Shown piece by piece: positions 39,834-50,116 of a stretch of 64,000 bases of DNA. The stretch spans positions 1,412,446 through 1,476,445 of the forward strand of contig NZ_CP120131.1 of the NCBI RefSeq assembly GCF_034039665.1, read 5' to 3'. The notes beneath the pieces were generated by a model that ran no database searches, was not told the DNA's origin, and was given only the letters and a program-made list of their open reading frames with translations. The stretch comes from Mammaliicoccus sp. Dog046 (GTDB lineage: Bacteria > Bacillota > Bacilli > Staphylococcales > Staphylococcaceae). The position numbers and the translations under genes were made by a program. Position 1 is the first letter of the stretch; every line of letters begins with the position of its first letter.

Positions 39834-42539
39834 TTATGCTAATTTATTTCTCAATACCATTTGTAATATACCACCGTGTCTGTAGTAATCAATTTCAACT
39901 TCAGAATCAAATCGTGCTAAAGCTTCGAATTCAGTTACTTTACCGTCTTCGCTTGTAGCCGTCACTTTAAGAATATCACGTGGTTTAACACCTTCATGAA
40001 TATCAACAGAAATGGCTTCTCTACCTGTTAATCCAAGGCTATCAGCAGAATCACCTTGTTTAAATTGTAATGGAAGTACACCCATCATCACTAAGTTTGA
40101 ACGGTGAATACGTTCGTAACTTTGTGCAATAACTGTTTTAACACCTAATAAGTTTGTACCTTTAGCTGCCCAGTCACGAGATGATCCCATACCATAGTCA
40201 TTACCAGCTAATACACATAAACCAGTACCATTTTCTTGGTATTTCATAGATGCATCAAATATTGGCATTACTTCTTCTGTAGGCCAATAAGTTGTATAAC
40301 CACCTTCAGTACCTGGCGCTAATTGGTTCTTAATACGAATATTAGCAAATGTACCTCTCATCATTACTTCGTGGTTACCACGACGAGAACCGTATGAGTT
40401 AAAGTCTCTAATTGCAACATCATGGTCTTGTAAGTACTTACCAGCTGGTGTATCTTTACCGATCGCACCTGCAGGAGAAATATGGTCAGTTGTTACTGAG
40501 TCACCAAATTTACCCATAACGCGTAAGTCGCTTAAAGGTTGGATATCCGCTGGTTCTTTAGATAACCCTTCAAAGAATGTTGGATTTTGGATATAAGTTG
40601 AAGTTGGATCAAAGTCATATAATGGTTGATCTGTTGTTTCAATTTGATTCCAAATTTCATTAGATTCAAATACTGAATTGTATTCTTCTCTGAATAGTTC
40701 AGGCGTTACAACAGATAATACTGTATCTTTAACTTCTTCAATTGATGGCCAAATATCTGTTAAATAAACATCTTCGCCATTTGATCCTTTACCAATTGGA
40801 TCATTTTGTAAATCAATATTTACTGTACCTGCTAATGCATAAGCAACTACTAATTGTGGTGATGCTAAATAGTTTGCTTTCACTAGTGGATGGATACGAC
40901 CTTCGAAGTTACGGTTACCAGATAACACTGAAGTTACTAGTAAATCTTCGTCAGCAATCGCTTTTTCGATTTCAGGTAATAATGGACCTGAGTTACCGAT
41001 ACAAGTCGTACAACCATAACCAACAAGATTAAAGCCAAGTTGATCTAGGTATGATTGTAATCCAGCATCTCTTAAATAACCTGTTACAACTTTAGAACCT
41101 GGTGCAAGTGATGTTTTCACATATTCAGGTACTTTTAATCCTTTTTCAATTGCTTTTTTAGCTACTAAACCAGCACCTAACATTACATAAGGATTTGAAG
41201 TATTTGTACATGAAGTGATTGCTGCGATAGCAATATCACCTGTAGTCATAGAAGTATTTTTACCGTCTGGTAATGCGATATCAATTTTCTTATCAAATTC
41301 AGCTTTGTCAAAACCATGACCTTGGTTGCCAGCTGGAGCAGTAACTGAATCAACGAATGATTTTTGCATGTTACTTAATGTAATTAAATCTTGAGGACGT
41401 TTAGGTCCTGATAATGATGCTTCAATTGTTGATAAATCTAAATTCACAACATCTGTGTATGTTGGCTCAACATTTTCAGCTTTAAAGAACATGTTATTTT
41501 CTTTTAAGTATTGTTCAACAACTTCTACTTGTTCTTCTGAACGACCTGTAAGACGTAAGTAGCTTAATGATTCTTCATCAACTGGGAAGAAACCACAAGT
41601 TGCACCGTATTCAGGTGCCATATTAGCAATTGTTGCACGATCTGCTAATGGTAATTTCTCAACGCCAGGGCCAAAGAATTCTACAAATTTACCTACAACA
41701 CCTTTTTTACGTAATTCTTCTGTAACACGTAAAGCTAAGTCTGTAGCTGTAGTTCCTTGAGGTAATTCATTTGTTAATTTAACACCGATAACTTCTGGAA
41801 CTGGGAAGTATGAAGGTTGGCCTAACATGCCTGCTTCTGCTTCGATACCACCAACACCCCAACCAAGAACACCAATACCGTTAATCATAGTTGTATGTGA
41901 ATCTGTACCAACTAATGTATCTGGGAATGTTACAAGTTCATTGTTTTCTTCACGAACATGTACAACACTTGCTAAATATTCTAAGTTTACTTGGTGAACG
42001 ATACCAGTTGCAGGTGGTACGGCACGATAATTATCGAATGATTTTGTTGCCCAATTTAAGAATTGGTAACGCTCAATGTTACGTTCGAATTCTAATTTCA
42101 TATTCATTTCTAATGATTTTGGTAAACCATAGCTATCTACTTGAACTGAGTGGTCAATTACTAAATCAACGGGTACTTCTGGATTGATTTTAGATACATC
42201 TCCACCAACATCGTTCATTGCTTTACGTAATGATGCTAAATCAACTACTGCAGGTACACCAGTGAAATCTTGAAGGATTACACGAGATGGTTTAAATGGT
42301 ACTTCTGCATTTGCATCGTTTGATTTACCCCATTTAGCTAAATTCATGATATGTTCTTCTTTAATAACACGTCCATCGAATTGTCTTAAAACTGACTCCA
42401 ATAATACACGAATTGAATATGGTAACTTTTCAACGTTTGATAATCCTAATTCGTCTAACGTTTTCAAGCTATAAAACGTGTATGTTTTACCGTTCAATTC
42501 AAAAGATTTCTTAGATTGTTCTTTTAAACTTGAGCTCAT
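39834..42539 (-). CDS. acnA: Aconitate hydratase A
   Basis: Aconitase converts citrate to isocitrate in the TCA cycle and, without its cluster, can bind RNA in some bacteria. The 901-residue length equals that of the S. aureus enzyme. The 4Fe-4S ligands are visible in [11 protein letters not shown] and [12 protein letters not shown]. The swivel domain has [11 protein letters not shown] start at the ATG at 42539 after AAAGGGGG; the frame 9 codons longer includes that site. It forms a single-gene unit with its own terminator. A perfect Fur-box match lies 179 bp upstream. Confidence 0.97.
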   Translation of the reverse strand: MSSSLKEQSKKSFELNGKTYTFYSLKTLDELGLSNVEKLPYSIRVLLESVLRQFDGRVIKEEHIMNLAKWGKSNDANAEVPFKPSRVILQDFTGVPAVVDLASLRKAMNDVGGDVSKINPEVPVDLVIDHSVQVDSYGLPKSLEMNMKLEFERNIERYQFLNWATKSFDNYRAVPPATGIVHQVNLEYLASVVHVREENNELVTFPDTLVGTDSHTTMINGIGVLGWGVGGIEAEAGMLGQPSYFPVPEVIGVKLTNELPQGTTATDLALRVTEELRKKGVVGKFVEFFGPGVEKLPLADRATIANMAPEYGATCGFFPVDEESLSYLRLTGRSEEQVEVVEQYLKENNMFFKAENVEPTYTDVVNLDLSTIEASLSGPKRPQDLITLSNMQKSFVDSVTAPAGNQGHGFDKAEFDKKIDIALPDGKNTSMTTGDIAIAAITSCTNTSNPYVMLGAGLVAKKAIEKGLKVPEYVKTSLAPGSKVVTGYLRDAGLQSYLDQLGFNLVGYGCTTCIGNSGPLLPEIEKAIADEDLLVTSVLSGNRNFEGRIHPLVKANYLASPQLVVAYALAGTVNIDLQNDPIGKGSNGEDVYLTDIWPSIEEVKDTVLSVVTPELFREEYNSVFESNEIWNQIETTDQPLYDFDPTSTYIQNPTFFEGLSKEPADIQPLSDLRVMGKFGDSVTTDHISPAGAIGKDTPAGKYLQDHDVAIRDFNSYGSRRGNHEVMMRGTFANIRIKNQLAPGTEGGYTTYWPTEEVMPIFDASMKYQENGTGLCVLAGNDYGMGSSRDWAAKGTNLLGVKTVIAQSYERIHRSNLVMMGVLPLQFKQGDSADSLGLTGREAISVDIHEGVKPRDILKVTATSEDGKVTEFEALARFDSEVEIDYYRHGGILQMVLRNKLA

Positions 42540-42717
42540 TTTTGTTCCCCCTTTAAAATTGTGCAAGTTAATGCTTCGATTACAATTGTATAATCAATAC
42601 TTTAGTAAAACAACACATTCCCCTTAAAAATAAGTATATTTACCATTCAAGTTTATAATACGGAACCATAAGTTTTTCTTATGTATATTTGGAAATTCAT
42701 AAAATTTAGTTATTAAA

Positions 42718-42732
42718 TGATAATGATTATCA
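42718..42732. promoter_or_regulatory. Fur box between the BCCT gene and acnA
   Basis: TGATAATGATTATCA matches the 7-1-7 Fur consensus TGATAATNATTATCA at every position. It stands in the 293-bp gap upstream of acnA, 179 bp from the start codon and beyond the BCCT-gene terminator. Which transcript it controls is open. Confidence 0.75.
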
Positions 42733-42784
42733 ACTATATTTTGATTTGTTTGATAATTAATCTTTAATATTCGCAAAATAAAAA

Positions 42785-42826
42785 AAGCGTTTATCTTAAG
42801 GAATCCTTTCCTCAAGATAAACGCTT
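42785..42826 (-). terminator. Terminator of the BCCT transporter gene
   Basis: On the minus strand AAGCGTTTATCTT pairs with AAGATAAACGCTT across an inner partly paired loop and is followed by a T run. Confidence 0.9.
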
Positions 42827-42832
42827 CAATCA

Positions 42833-44458
42833 TTATTCTTCCATTTCTCGTTCTAAACGTCTTTGTTCTTTTAATTCTTGTTCATATTCACGCTTTGACT
42901 TTTCAACGTATTCTTTCATACGATGCTTGTTTGGCGTGATTGATAAGCCTAAATATTTTCTTTCTTGGTTCGCATCTTTATAGAATGCGATAATCATTAA
43001 TATTATGATAAAGCTAAACGGGAAAGCAGAAATGATTGCTGCTGATTGTAATGCACCTAAACCAGTGTCTCCACCTGATAATAATAATACAAATGCAATC
43101 AATGATTGTGCGATACCCCAGATAACTTTTACCATTCCCGATGGATTTAATGAACCATGAGTTGTTTGCATACCTAATACAAATGTAGCTGAATCTGCAG
43201 AAGTAACAAAGAATACACATACTAATGCTAAAGCTAAGATTGACAATGCAATTCCTATTGGCATTTCATTAAACACACCGAATAATTGTGTTTCAGTCGA
43301 CATTTTGAATACTTCAGGCACTTTTTTACCTACTTCAATACCTGTTACACCAAATACACTAAACCAAATAAAGCTAATGATTGTCGGTACAAGCATAACA
43401 CCTAAAATAAATTCACGGATAGATCGTCCACGAGAAACACGTGCGATAAAGATACCAACAAATGGACTCCAACTCATCCACCAACCCCAGTAATATAGTG
43501 TCCATGAATTAAGCCATTTATTTTTTTGTTCATTTAATGGCGCAACGTCAAAACTATTAAACAAGAACGTATCAAATAATGCACCAGTAGAAGACGTTAA
43601 CATGTTTAAAATTAAGATTGTCGGACCTAAGATTAAAGTAACAATTAATAATATAGATGCTAATACTAAGTTTGTATTACTTAAATATTGGATCCCTTTA
43701 CTTAATCCACTCCAAGCACTAGCTAAGAATAGGATTGTAACAATTACAATAATGATACCTTGGACAAAAATATTATTCGGAACACCAAATAAATATTCTA
43801 ATCCTCCATTAATTTGTAAAGCACCCATACCAAGTGATACTGCTACCCCTACAACAGTTGCGAATACTGATAATACGTCAATAATCGTACCGATAGGACC
43901 ATCAACTTTATCACCTAATAATGGTCGTAACGTTTTTGATAATAATCCTGGTTCACCTTTTCTAAATTGAGCATATGCAAGTGCTAATGCAACTACGCCA
44001 TAAATTGCCCATGCATGAAATCCCCAATGTAAGAATGTAGAACGCATTGATTCTGTCATTGCTGCTTTCGTTTCTGGCGTCGCTGTTGGCGGCGTTAAAT
44101 AGTGAGACATTGGTTCTGCTGCACCATAGAATACTAAACCAATCCCCATACCAGCACTAAATAACATTGCAAACCATGATACTGTATTAAATTCCGGTTT
44201 ATCTTGTGGTCTACCTAATTTCAATTTACCAATTGGGCTAAAAATAATAAAAATACAGAAAAATACCATACCAATTGTAATAATCATGTAGTACCAACCA
44301 AAATATGTAGAAATCCAATTACTAATATCACTCGCAACTTCACCGAATTTCGCTGGGAAAATTGCACCTAAGCCTACTATAATGGCAATTACAATGAGCG
44401 CTGCTGTGAAAACACTTGATAATTTCCTGCCATTAGGTTGTGATGGCAAATTAGACAT
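42833..44458 (-). CDS. BCCT family osmolyte transporter (glycine betaine/choline type)
   Basis: The 541-residue protein is a BCCT-family sodium- or proton-coupled carrier with twelve predicted helices. The family core is visible in WFAMLFSAGMGIGLVFYGAAEP and the tryptophan-rich WTLYYWGWWMSWSPFVGIFIARVSRGRS. The charged C-terminal tail (many Glu, Arg, Lys) is the osmosensor region in BetP-like members. Start at 44458 because GAGAGGAG lies 7-8 bases upstream; the 32 extra residues of the longer frame lack support. I recall an OpuD-like gene at this place in S. aureus. mscL, the osmotic safety valve, is divergent from it. Confidence 0.9.
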   Translation of the reverse strand: MSNLPSQPNGRKLSSVFTAALIVIAIIVGLGAIFPAKFGEVASDISNWISTYFGWYYMIITIGMVFFCIFIIFSPIGKLKLGRPQDKPEFNTVSWFAMLFSAGMGIGLVFYGAAEPMSHYLTPPTATPETKAAMTESMRSTFLHWGFHAWAIYGVVALALAYAQFRKGEPGLLSKTLRPLLGDKVDGPIGTIIDVLSVFATVVGVAVSLGMGALQINGGLEYLFGVPNNIFVQGIIIVIVTILFLASAWSGLSKGIQYLSNTNLVLASILLIVTLILGPTILILNMLTSSTGALFDTFLFNSFDVAPLNEQKNKWLNSWTLYYWGWWMSWSPFVGIFIARVSRGRSIREFILGVMLVPTIISFIWFSVFGVTGIEVGKKVPEVFKMSTETQLFGVFNEMPIGIALSILALALVCVFFVTSADSATFVLGMQTTHGSLNPSGMVKVIWGIAQSLIAFVLLLSGGDTGLGALQSAAIISAFPFSFIIILMIIAFYKDANQERKYLGLSITPNKHRMKEYVEKSKREYEQELKEQRRLEREMEE

Positions 44459-44645
44459 TTTCATTCTCCTCTCAATTTTCATAGTCCAAATATGTATTCC
44501 CGATTTCATTGTTTTTAATCCTATATATATACATTTATAGAAAACAACAGACAATACTTTACCAAATTATATAATTAAAATCAAATTCACTATTTCATTT
44601 TTATAAATATTACTGTATGATAATGTCGATGAGGAGGTGTTTAAT

Positions 44646-45005
44646 ATGTCATTATTAAAAGAATTTAAAGACTTTGCTTTACAAGGTAACGTTTTAGATT
44701 TAGCAATCGCCGTTGTTATTGGTGCTGCCTTTAACAAAATTGTTACATCTTTAGTAGAGAATGTAATCATGCCATTAATTGGTTTAATCTTTGGTGAAGT
44801 AGACTTCGCTGAAAAATGGTCACTTATGGGAATTAAATATGGTTTATTCATTCAATCAATCATTGATTTCATCATCGTTGCATTTGCATTATTTATCTTT
44901 ATCAAAATTGCAAATACTGTAATGAAAAAAGGTGAAGTTGAAGAAGAACTTGACGAACAAACTGTATTACTTACAGAAATCCGTGACGCTTTACGTGAAA
45001 AGTAA
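44646..45005 (+). CDS. mscL: Large-conductance mechanosensitive channel
   Basis: MscL opens on membrane tension during hypo-osmotic shock and releases solutes. The 119-residue protein has the N-terminal amphipathic helix ([27 protein letters not shown]), the first membrane helix with its gate, a short loop, a second helix ([19 protein letters not shown]) and a C-terminal acidic helix. Length is normal. GAGGAGG precedes the start at 44646; an in-frame GTG three codons earlier lies inside it. Its natural terminator has been split by IS copy 1 (see 45062-46371). Confidence 0.97.
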   Translation: MSLLKEFKDFALQGNVLDLAIAVVIGAAFNKIVTSLVENVIMPLIGLIFGEVDFAEKWSLMGIKYGLFIQSIIDFIIVAFALFIFIKIANTVMKKGEVEEELDEQTVLLTEIRDALREK

Positions 45006-45124
45006 GTTCTACATATTGATTAACCTTTAATATAGTGATTTGAATAAATCACTATATAAATAAAAACACCGATTCTATATGGCACTGCACCCTTACTAAG
45101 GGAGCTCAATAAAAACACTATTTT

Positions 45125-45967
45125 CTAGGCTGCTAATTTCCTATATTCTATAGGGGATAAGTAGCCTAGTTTTTGTTGAATTCTAACTTTATTATAGTTT
45201 TCAATGTAATTTTCGACAATATCTATTACAATAGTATTAGAGCTTCTAAGCTCACTGTTTAAGTAGAATGTTTCACACTTTAGAGAGGCATGAAAACATT
45301 CTATTGGGGCATTATCAGCTGGCGTTCCCTTACGGGACATGCTTCTGGTAATGCCTTTTTCTGTACATAGGGCATAGTATTCATAAGAAGTATACACACT
45401 TCCTTGATCACTATGTAATATAGCTCCTGGTTCCAATTGAAGTTGTTTTAATGTCTCATTTACTAATTCTTGATTTTGGTTTTTACCAATTTTATATGCC
45501 ACAATTTCACCATTGTAAGCATCCATGATAGATGAAAGATACAACATTGTATTCCCGAAGGGTAAATAAGTGATATCTGTTAAAAGTACTTCTAAAGGTT
45601 TCTCTGCTTTGAAATTTCTATTCAATAGATTATGTGTCTTATAATATGGGTTTCCTGGTCTTTTCGATTTCTTCACGCGTACTTTACAATTTAATTTATG
45701 TTTTTGCATAATCCTTTGTACTTTCTTGTGATTAATTTTTTTATTATTTTTTCTATTTAACAAGGCAGTTATTTTTCTATAACCATATGTAAAACGATGT
45801 TTCTTACATAGTTCTATAATTTCTCGTTCATCCTCAGATATACTGAAATCTTTGTTTTTCCATCTGTAATAATTTGATTTTGGAATATCTAAAGCTTCTA
45901 AAATGACTTTCACTGTATATTTAGATTTCAATTCATTTACTAATTCAACAACTACTTCTGGGACCAC
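45125..45967 (-). CDS. IS3-family transposase OrfB, copy 1
   Basis: OrfB is the DDE integrase-like part. An HTH_21-type region (EIIELCKKHRFTYGYRKITALLN) precedes the rve catalytic core. The core has Asp in LLTDITYLPFG, Asp in LHSDQGSVYTS and Glu in NAPIECFHASLKCETFY. The listed frame begins on GTG, but the region is most likely translated as an OrfAB fusion through a -1 frameshift at AAAAAAG (45988-45994), in a -1 frame that stays open upstream. Confidence 0.93.
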   Translation of the reverse strand: MVPEVVVELVNELKSKYTVKVILEALDIPKSNYYRWKNKDFSISEDEREIIELCKKHRFTYGYRKITALLNRKNNKKINHKKVQRIMQKHKLNCKVRVKKSKRPGNPYYKTHNLLNRNFKAEKPLEVLLTDITYLPFGNTMLYLSSIMDAYNGEIVAYKIGKNQNQELVNETLKQLQLEPGAILHSDQGSVYTSYEYYALCTEKGITRSMSRKGTPADNAPIECFHASLKCETFYLNSELRSSNTIVIDIVENYIENYNKVRIQQKLGYLSPIEYRKLAA

Positions 45968-46266
45968 TTCCTTTCCAATTCCTTGTACTTTTTTAAAATT
46001 TCATTTTCTACTTCTTTGCGCTTTAATTCAATTTTTAGTGTTTCAACAGTGCTAAATTCTTCATTTCCTTTTCCATAGGAATATTGTTTACCTACTTGTT
46101 GATTGAATCTATGTGTTTCCCCATTTCTATACCATTTCCACCACACTTTAACTTGAGATTCATTTTTAATATTTAAAGCATCCATTATTTCTCTTGCGCT
46201 ATATCCTTTAAGTTTCATTTCTACTACTTTATATTTTGTTTCAACTGAATATGCCACTCTTTTCAT
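45952..46266 (-). CDS. IS3-family transposase OrfA, copy 1
   Basis: The 104-residue protein begins MKRVAYSVETKYKVVEMKLK after GGAGGTG. It has a helix-turn-helix (YSAREIMDALNIKNESQVKVWWKWY) and a C-terminal leucine-zipper-like helix (VETLKIELKRKEVENEILKKYKELE). OrfA binds the IS ends, and the zipper mediates dimerisation. The slippery A-AAA-AAG heptamer lies within this helix, and the frame overlaps orfB by 16 bp. Confidence 0.92.
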   Translation of the reverse strand: MKRVAYSVETKYKVVEMKLKGYSAREIMDALNIKNESQVKVWWKWYRNGETHRFNQQVGKQYSYGKGNEEFSTVETLKIELKRKEVENEILKKYKELERKWSQK

Positions 46267-46379
46267 AGAAAAAACACCTCCGTATAAATTCATTTTAATA
46301 TGAATTCAACGAAAGTGTTTTTATTTTACTCCCACATCCTGGGGTTAGTGCAATATAGAATCGGTGTTTTTATTTATAT

Positions 46380-46997
46380 TTACTTAACAGGTCCATCTTC
46401 AACAAGTGTTTTTACATCTGATACAATTTCTGATTTCGGGAATTTCTTATCCCCTGCATCTTGACCACTATATGTTTTGATTATTTTACCGTTTTGATCT
46501 ATTAAATAAAAGCTTGTCCCATGTGTCACTTGTGTACTGCCCTTCGGTGGAGGTGCCACAATTGACTTAAAGTTATCTTCTGCATATTGCTTAATAAACT
46601 TAAAGTCGTAATTTGTCACCAATGTCCATTTGTCCTGTGGCGCATTGTACTGTTTAACATAGTCTTTTAATTTTTGCGGTGTATCATTTTCTGGATCAAC
46701 GCTGAAGCTGATTACGCCATAATCTTTAACGCCATCTTTTTCTAATTCATCAATGACCGAACTCATGTTATAAGTCATAGGTGGACAAACCGTTTCACAT
46801 TTTGTAAAGATAAAGTCTGCGATATAAACTTTCCCCTTCATATCTTTTTGAGCAAATGGTTTTCCATTTTGATCTGTTACTTTAAATGGCTGCATTTTAT
46901 TGCCGAATTGACTATCTGGCTCAATCGCATTATTACTACACCCACTGACAATCATGGCTAAAACTATAAACAAACTAAATATCATACCCTTTTTCAT
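46380..46997 (-). CDS. Sco1/SenC family copper-binding lipoprotein
   Basis: The 205-residue protein has a lipoprotein signal ending VSGC (lipid-modified Cys20), so it is anchored outside the membrane. The thioredoxin-like Sco domain has the metal and redox motif KCETVCPP (Cys67, Cys71) and the distal ligand His159 (VTHGTS). Sco proteins deliver copper to the CuA centre of cytochrome oxidase or act as thiol oxidoreductases. The gene's 3' end lies 9 bp from the split terminator arm, so IS copy 1 has probably removed its terminator. Confidence 0.92.
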   Translation of the reverse strand: MKKGMIFSLFIVLAMIVSGCSNNAIEPDSQFGNKMQPFKVTDQNGKPFAQKDMKGKVYIADFIFTKCETVCPPMTYNMSSVIDELEKDGVKDYGVISFSVDPENDTPQKLKDYVKQYNAPQDKWTLVTNYDFKFIKQYAEDNFKSIVAPPPKGSTQVTHGTSFYLIDQNGKIIKTYSGQDAGDKKFPKSEIVSDVKTLVEDGPVK

Positions 46998-47092
46998 AAC
47001 AACACTCCCAAAACTCTGTTAACTAAAATATATCAAATAAAAAACGGAACTTAAATACAATATGAAAATATTTTATGTCTTTGATGTGTCAA

Positions 47093-50000
47093 TTAATCAT
47101 CTGTAAAGTCAGTTGTACTTAAGAATCCATTCTTGTTAACGTTTAATATCTTCGGTATTCTTGTCTTTAATTCTGACACATGCGAGATAATCCCCACTAA
47201 TCTTCCAGACATTTGAATATTAACAAGTGTATCTAGAGCTGTTTCTAAAGTTTCCGAATCAAGTGTTCCAAAACCTTCATCAATAAACATCGATTCTAAA
47301 TGAATTGCACCCGCTTCTTGCTGCACTATATTAGATAAACCAATTGCTAATGATAATGACGCTTGGAACGTTTCACCACCAGACAACGAAGTAATATGTC
47401 TTGTTCTATTTGAGAATCGATCAAACACTTCAATCTCAAGTCCGCTTAATCCTTGTGACTTTTCTTTTCTACGCACAAGTTGATATCGATTATTCGTCAT
47501 TTTAAGAAAATGATAATTCGCATTATCAAGTATATGATTTAAATAATATATGAGTACGTAATTTTCTAATGAAATCTTTTGACTATTCTTTCCGTTCATC
47601 ACACGAGATAAAGCAATCATTTGTTGCTGATCCTTCAAATCTTGTTCAATTTTATTTGTGATTTCATGTATCATATGGATTTTATTTTCGTTTTGTTCAA
47701 TTTTTAATTGGAGTTGATTCAACTCTTTAACAAGCGTATTAAACAATTGCTTAATATGTGCTACTGCTTCTTCACTATTTTGCAAATCTGGTAAAGTTTG
47801 ATTTTTCATCTTTTTACTTAGTTCAGTCACAATCGCTTCATGTTCAATATATTTCTTATCGAACTGGTGAATACGCAATTCAATTTCATCTATATCCTTT
47901 ACTTGAGCCAACAATGTATCTAATTGTTCATAAGATGATATATTATGTTCTTTCATCTCTGAATCTAAATAAGATTGTGTAACAACAATTTGTTCTTCTA
48001 GCATCGTTTTTCTCTCTTGAATGGTTGCCTGCTTCATTTGTAACTCTGTACGACTGTCATTAAGTTCTGAGGCATTTGATTTTAACGCTTCACTTTCTTT
48101 ATCAAATTGCTCAACTTTCGATTGATATTCATTATATTGAGTCATAAATTCATTTACAGATTCAAAACCAGTTTCTTTCTTAAAATATGCAATATCTGAT
48201 TCATCATTTACGATTTGATGCTTAATATTATTTAATTCAAGTTCTTGTTGAGACAATTGTTTTTCATTCTCATATATACGTTCTTTCAACTGATTAAGTT
48301 TATCTTTGCGTTGATGATATATTTGAATATCACTTGCTAATTGTTCAATTTGTTTTTCTGTCGTTTTAATATCCGCTTCTACGTCAACGATAGTAGCATA
48401 CTTTTCCAATTGCTCATTTGTCATATTGCGTCTTTCTTGATAGCTTGTTAATTGATTGGTTACTTGTTGAATTTTTGTTTCAATCTCTTCTTTATATGCT
48501 TTTTCTTTCTTTAATATATCAAAATCAATAACGTCATCTAGTTGCTTAACAGTAGAACCGCATACAGGACAATCATCTCCATGATGAATATGCTGCTTTA
48601 TTTTTAATATCTCATCCTTAACATTTAAAATATCATAAGTCTCATTTGGTAGTACTTGTTCTTCTAATTCCTTTTTCTCTTTTGCAGATTCGTTAATTAG
48701 CGTTTCTGTCTCTTCAAGTTTTTGCTGTAACTTACACTTCTCATTATATTGCACTTGTTTATTCTTCAGATCTTGTACATGAATTCTTAAATCTTCATGT
48801 TGCTTGATTTGTTTTTGTGCTTCCGCTTCATCGATATGCATTGTATCTCTTTCATTACGTATATCTTTCAATAGGGTATGCATTGAATCGAGTGAAGTAC
48901 GCAATTGTTGTTCTTGTTTTTTTGCATCTGGTAACTGTGCTTCTATCCCTTTGTATTTATCAGCATTCACTTGGATATGATTCGTTTGTTGCACATACTT
49001 TCTATCTCTATCTATATGAGATGCTTTTTCTTCCATTGCCTTCTGCTGATTAATAACTTGGTTATACGCTTTCTCTACTTTTTCAATTTGTTCACGTAAG
49101 TCTGTTTCATGTTTCAGTGATTGTTGTAAATGACTTTCTTTTTCTTTTAATTGATCATATTGATAAGTCATCGATTTAACTGTTTTTAAATATTTCAATG
49201 TTTCTCTATCTTTATCAATCGTTTGTTTATCCGATTTTAATGTTTCGAATGCTTTTTTCTTTATATCTAAAGTTTCAAAGTCTTCTTTTAATTGTTTTTC
49301 CTGTGCTAATTTTGATTCAGCATCACTTAAAGCTTTCTCTTGTTCATCTTTTTGCTTTTGAACTTGCGCTACACTACGATTTCCTACTTCTTTAAATTGT
49401 GGTAAAGCATTTAATATTTTTTCATATCGATGTCCTTCTATATCCTTAACTTCAATTAGGGCATCTTCTTCATAGTCATGTAATTCACTCATGTATTGCG
49501 TTATTGTTTGATAGTATCCTTCTATAACAGATAATTCCTTCTTCATTTCCTCTTCTAGTCGTAATTGCAACGTTTCAAAGCGATCACTATCAAATAACGT
49601 TCTTAATATACTTCGTTTATCTGTACTATTAGAAACTAGAAATTGTTTGAACTCCCCTTGTGGCAAAATCAATATTTGTCTAAATTGCTTAACGTTCATA
49701 TGTAATAGTGATTTCAAATAATCATTACTCGTGTTAATTGTTTTTGTTTCTAATTCCCATTCATCATCTTTCTTTTTATAAACTTCAACCGTGGGATTAG
49801 TAGCATTTTTATTTCCAGCTTTAATATATTTCACTGTACGAGTTACTAAGTATTGATGTCCTTTAATTTCAAATTCAAATTCTACTTTAGTTGGTTCGTT
49901 AGGATCTGCAAAGTGACTTCTTAAATCTACTTCTTCTCTTGATTCTGTCGACGTTCTACCAAACAAAGCATAAACCATCGCATCAAAGATCATCGTCTTA

Positions 50001-50116
50001 CCTGACCCTGTCTTACCACAAATTAAGAATAACTGTGACTTCGATAACTGAGTAAAGTCAATTTTCTCATTCATAAACGGTCCGAAATATTGCATATGTA
50101 ATGCTAAAGGTCTCAT
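47093..50116 (-). CDS. sbcC: Exonuclease subunit SbcC (Rad50-like ATPase)
   Basis: SbcC is the SMC-like ATPase partner of nuclease SbcD in processing hairpins and blocked DNA ends. The 1007-residue chain has Walker A GKTGSGKT (residues 34-41) and a long antiparallel coiled coil. A zinc-hook CPVC lies near residue 517. The C-terminal part has the ABC signature TSLSGGETFQASLSLAIGLS and Walker B FIDEGFGTLD. It begins immediately after the sbcD stop (TAAATG). SbcC frames with this much coiled coil are rich in Lys, Glu and Gln, as seen. Confidence 0.96.
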   Translation of the reverse strand: MRPLALHMQYFGPFMNEKIDFTQLSKSQLFLICGKTGSGKTMIFDAMVYALFGRTSTESREEVDLRSHFADPNEPTKVEFEFEIKGHQYLVTRTVKYIKAGNKNATNPTVEVYKKKDDEWELETKTINTSNDYLKSLLHMNVKQFRQILILPQGEFKQFLVSNSTDKRSILRTLFDSDRFETLQLRLEEEMKKELSVIEGYYQTITQYMSELHDYEEDALIEVKDIEGHRYEKILNALPQFKEVGNRSVAQVQKQKDEQEKALSDAESKLAQEKQLKEDFETLDIKKKAFETLKSDKQTIDKDRETLKYLKTVKSMTYQYDQLKEKESHLQQSLKHETDLREQIEKVEKAYNQVINQQKAMEEKASHIDRDRKYVQQTNHIQVNADKYKGIEAQLPDAKKQEQQLRTSLDSMHTLLKDIRNERDTMHIDEAEAQKQIKQHEDLRIHVQDLKNKQVQYNEKCKLQQKLEETETLINESAKEKKELEEQVLPNETYDILNVKDEILKIKQHIHHGDDCPVCGSTVKQLDDVIDFDILKKEKAYKEEIETKIQQVTNQLTSYQERRNMTNEQLEKYATIVDVEADIKTTEKQIEQLASDIQIYHQRKDKLNQLKERIYENEKQLSQQELELNNIKHQIVNDESDIAYFKKETGFESVNEFMTQYNEYQSKVEQFDKESEALKSNASELNDSRTELQMKQATIQERKTMLEEQIVVTQSYLDSEMKEHNISSYEQLDTLLAQVKDIDEIELRIHQFDKKYIEHEAIVTELSKKMKNQTLPDLQNSEEAVAHIKQLFNTLVKELNQLQLKIEQNENKIHMIHEITNKIEQDLKDQQQMIALSRVMNGKNSQKISLENYVLIYYLNHILDNANYHFLKMTNNRYQLVRRKEKSQGLSGLEIEVFDRFSNRTRHITSLSGGETFQASLSLAIGLSNIVQQEAGAIHLESMFIDEGFGTLDSETLETALDTLVNIQMSGRLVGIISHVSELKTRIPKILNVNKNGFLSTTDFTDD

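Larger units (their letters stand above)
45081..46352 (-). mobile_element. IS3-family (IS150-like) insertion sequence, copy 1
   Basis: The element is 1272 bp with two overlapping genes, orfA (HTH) and orfB (DDE integrase), typical of IS3. Ends were set by comparing both copies in the window: they agree from TGCACTAACCCC to GGGTGCAGTGCC and diverge outside. The ends form a 39-bp imperfect inverted repeat with matching blocks GCACT, CCC, GGGAG and AATAAAAACACT (about 26 of 39 positions). A 4-bp duplication, ATAT, flanks it (45077-45080 and 46353-46356). Its two proteins are the same as those of copy 2, so transposition was recent. Confidence 0.93.
45062..46371. terminator. Terminator between mscL and sco, split by IS copy 1
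   Basis: The arms AAAAACACCGATTCT (45062-45076) and AGAATCGGTGTTTTT (46357-46371) are exactly complementary over 15 bp. Removing the 1272-bp IS and one copy of the duplicated ATAT restores a perfect terminator with the loop ATAT. The insertion point is therefore the hairpin loop. The arms are now 1.28 kb apart and probably no longer function. Confidence 0.9.

Noticed and set aside
42624-42833. Minus-strand frame of 69 codons between the BCCT gene and acnA
   Set aside because: It covers the BCCT terminator and the Fur box, has no ribosome site and no recognisable protein features.
45031-45055. Hairpin ATAGTGATTT/AAATCACTAT just after mscL
   Set aside because: No T tract follows. The split hairpin at the IS edges is the better mscL terminator.
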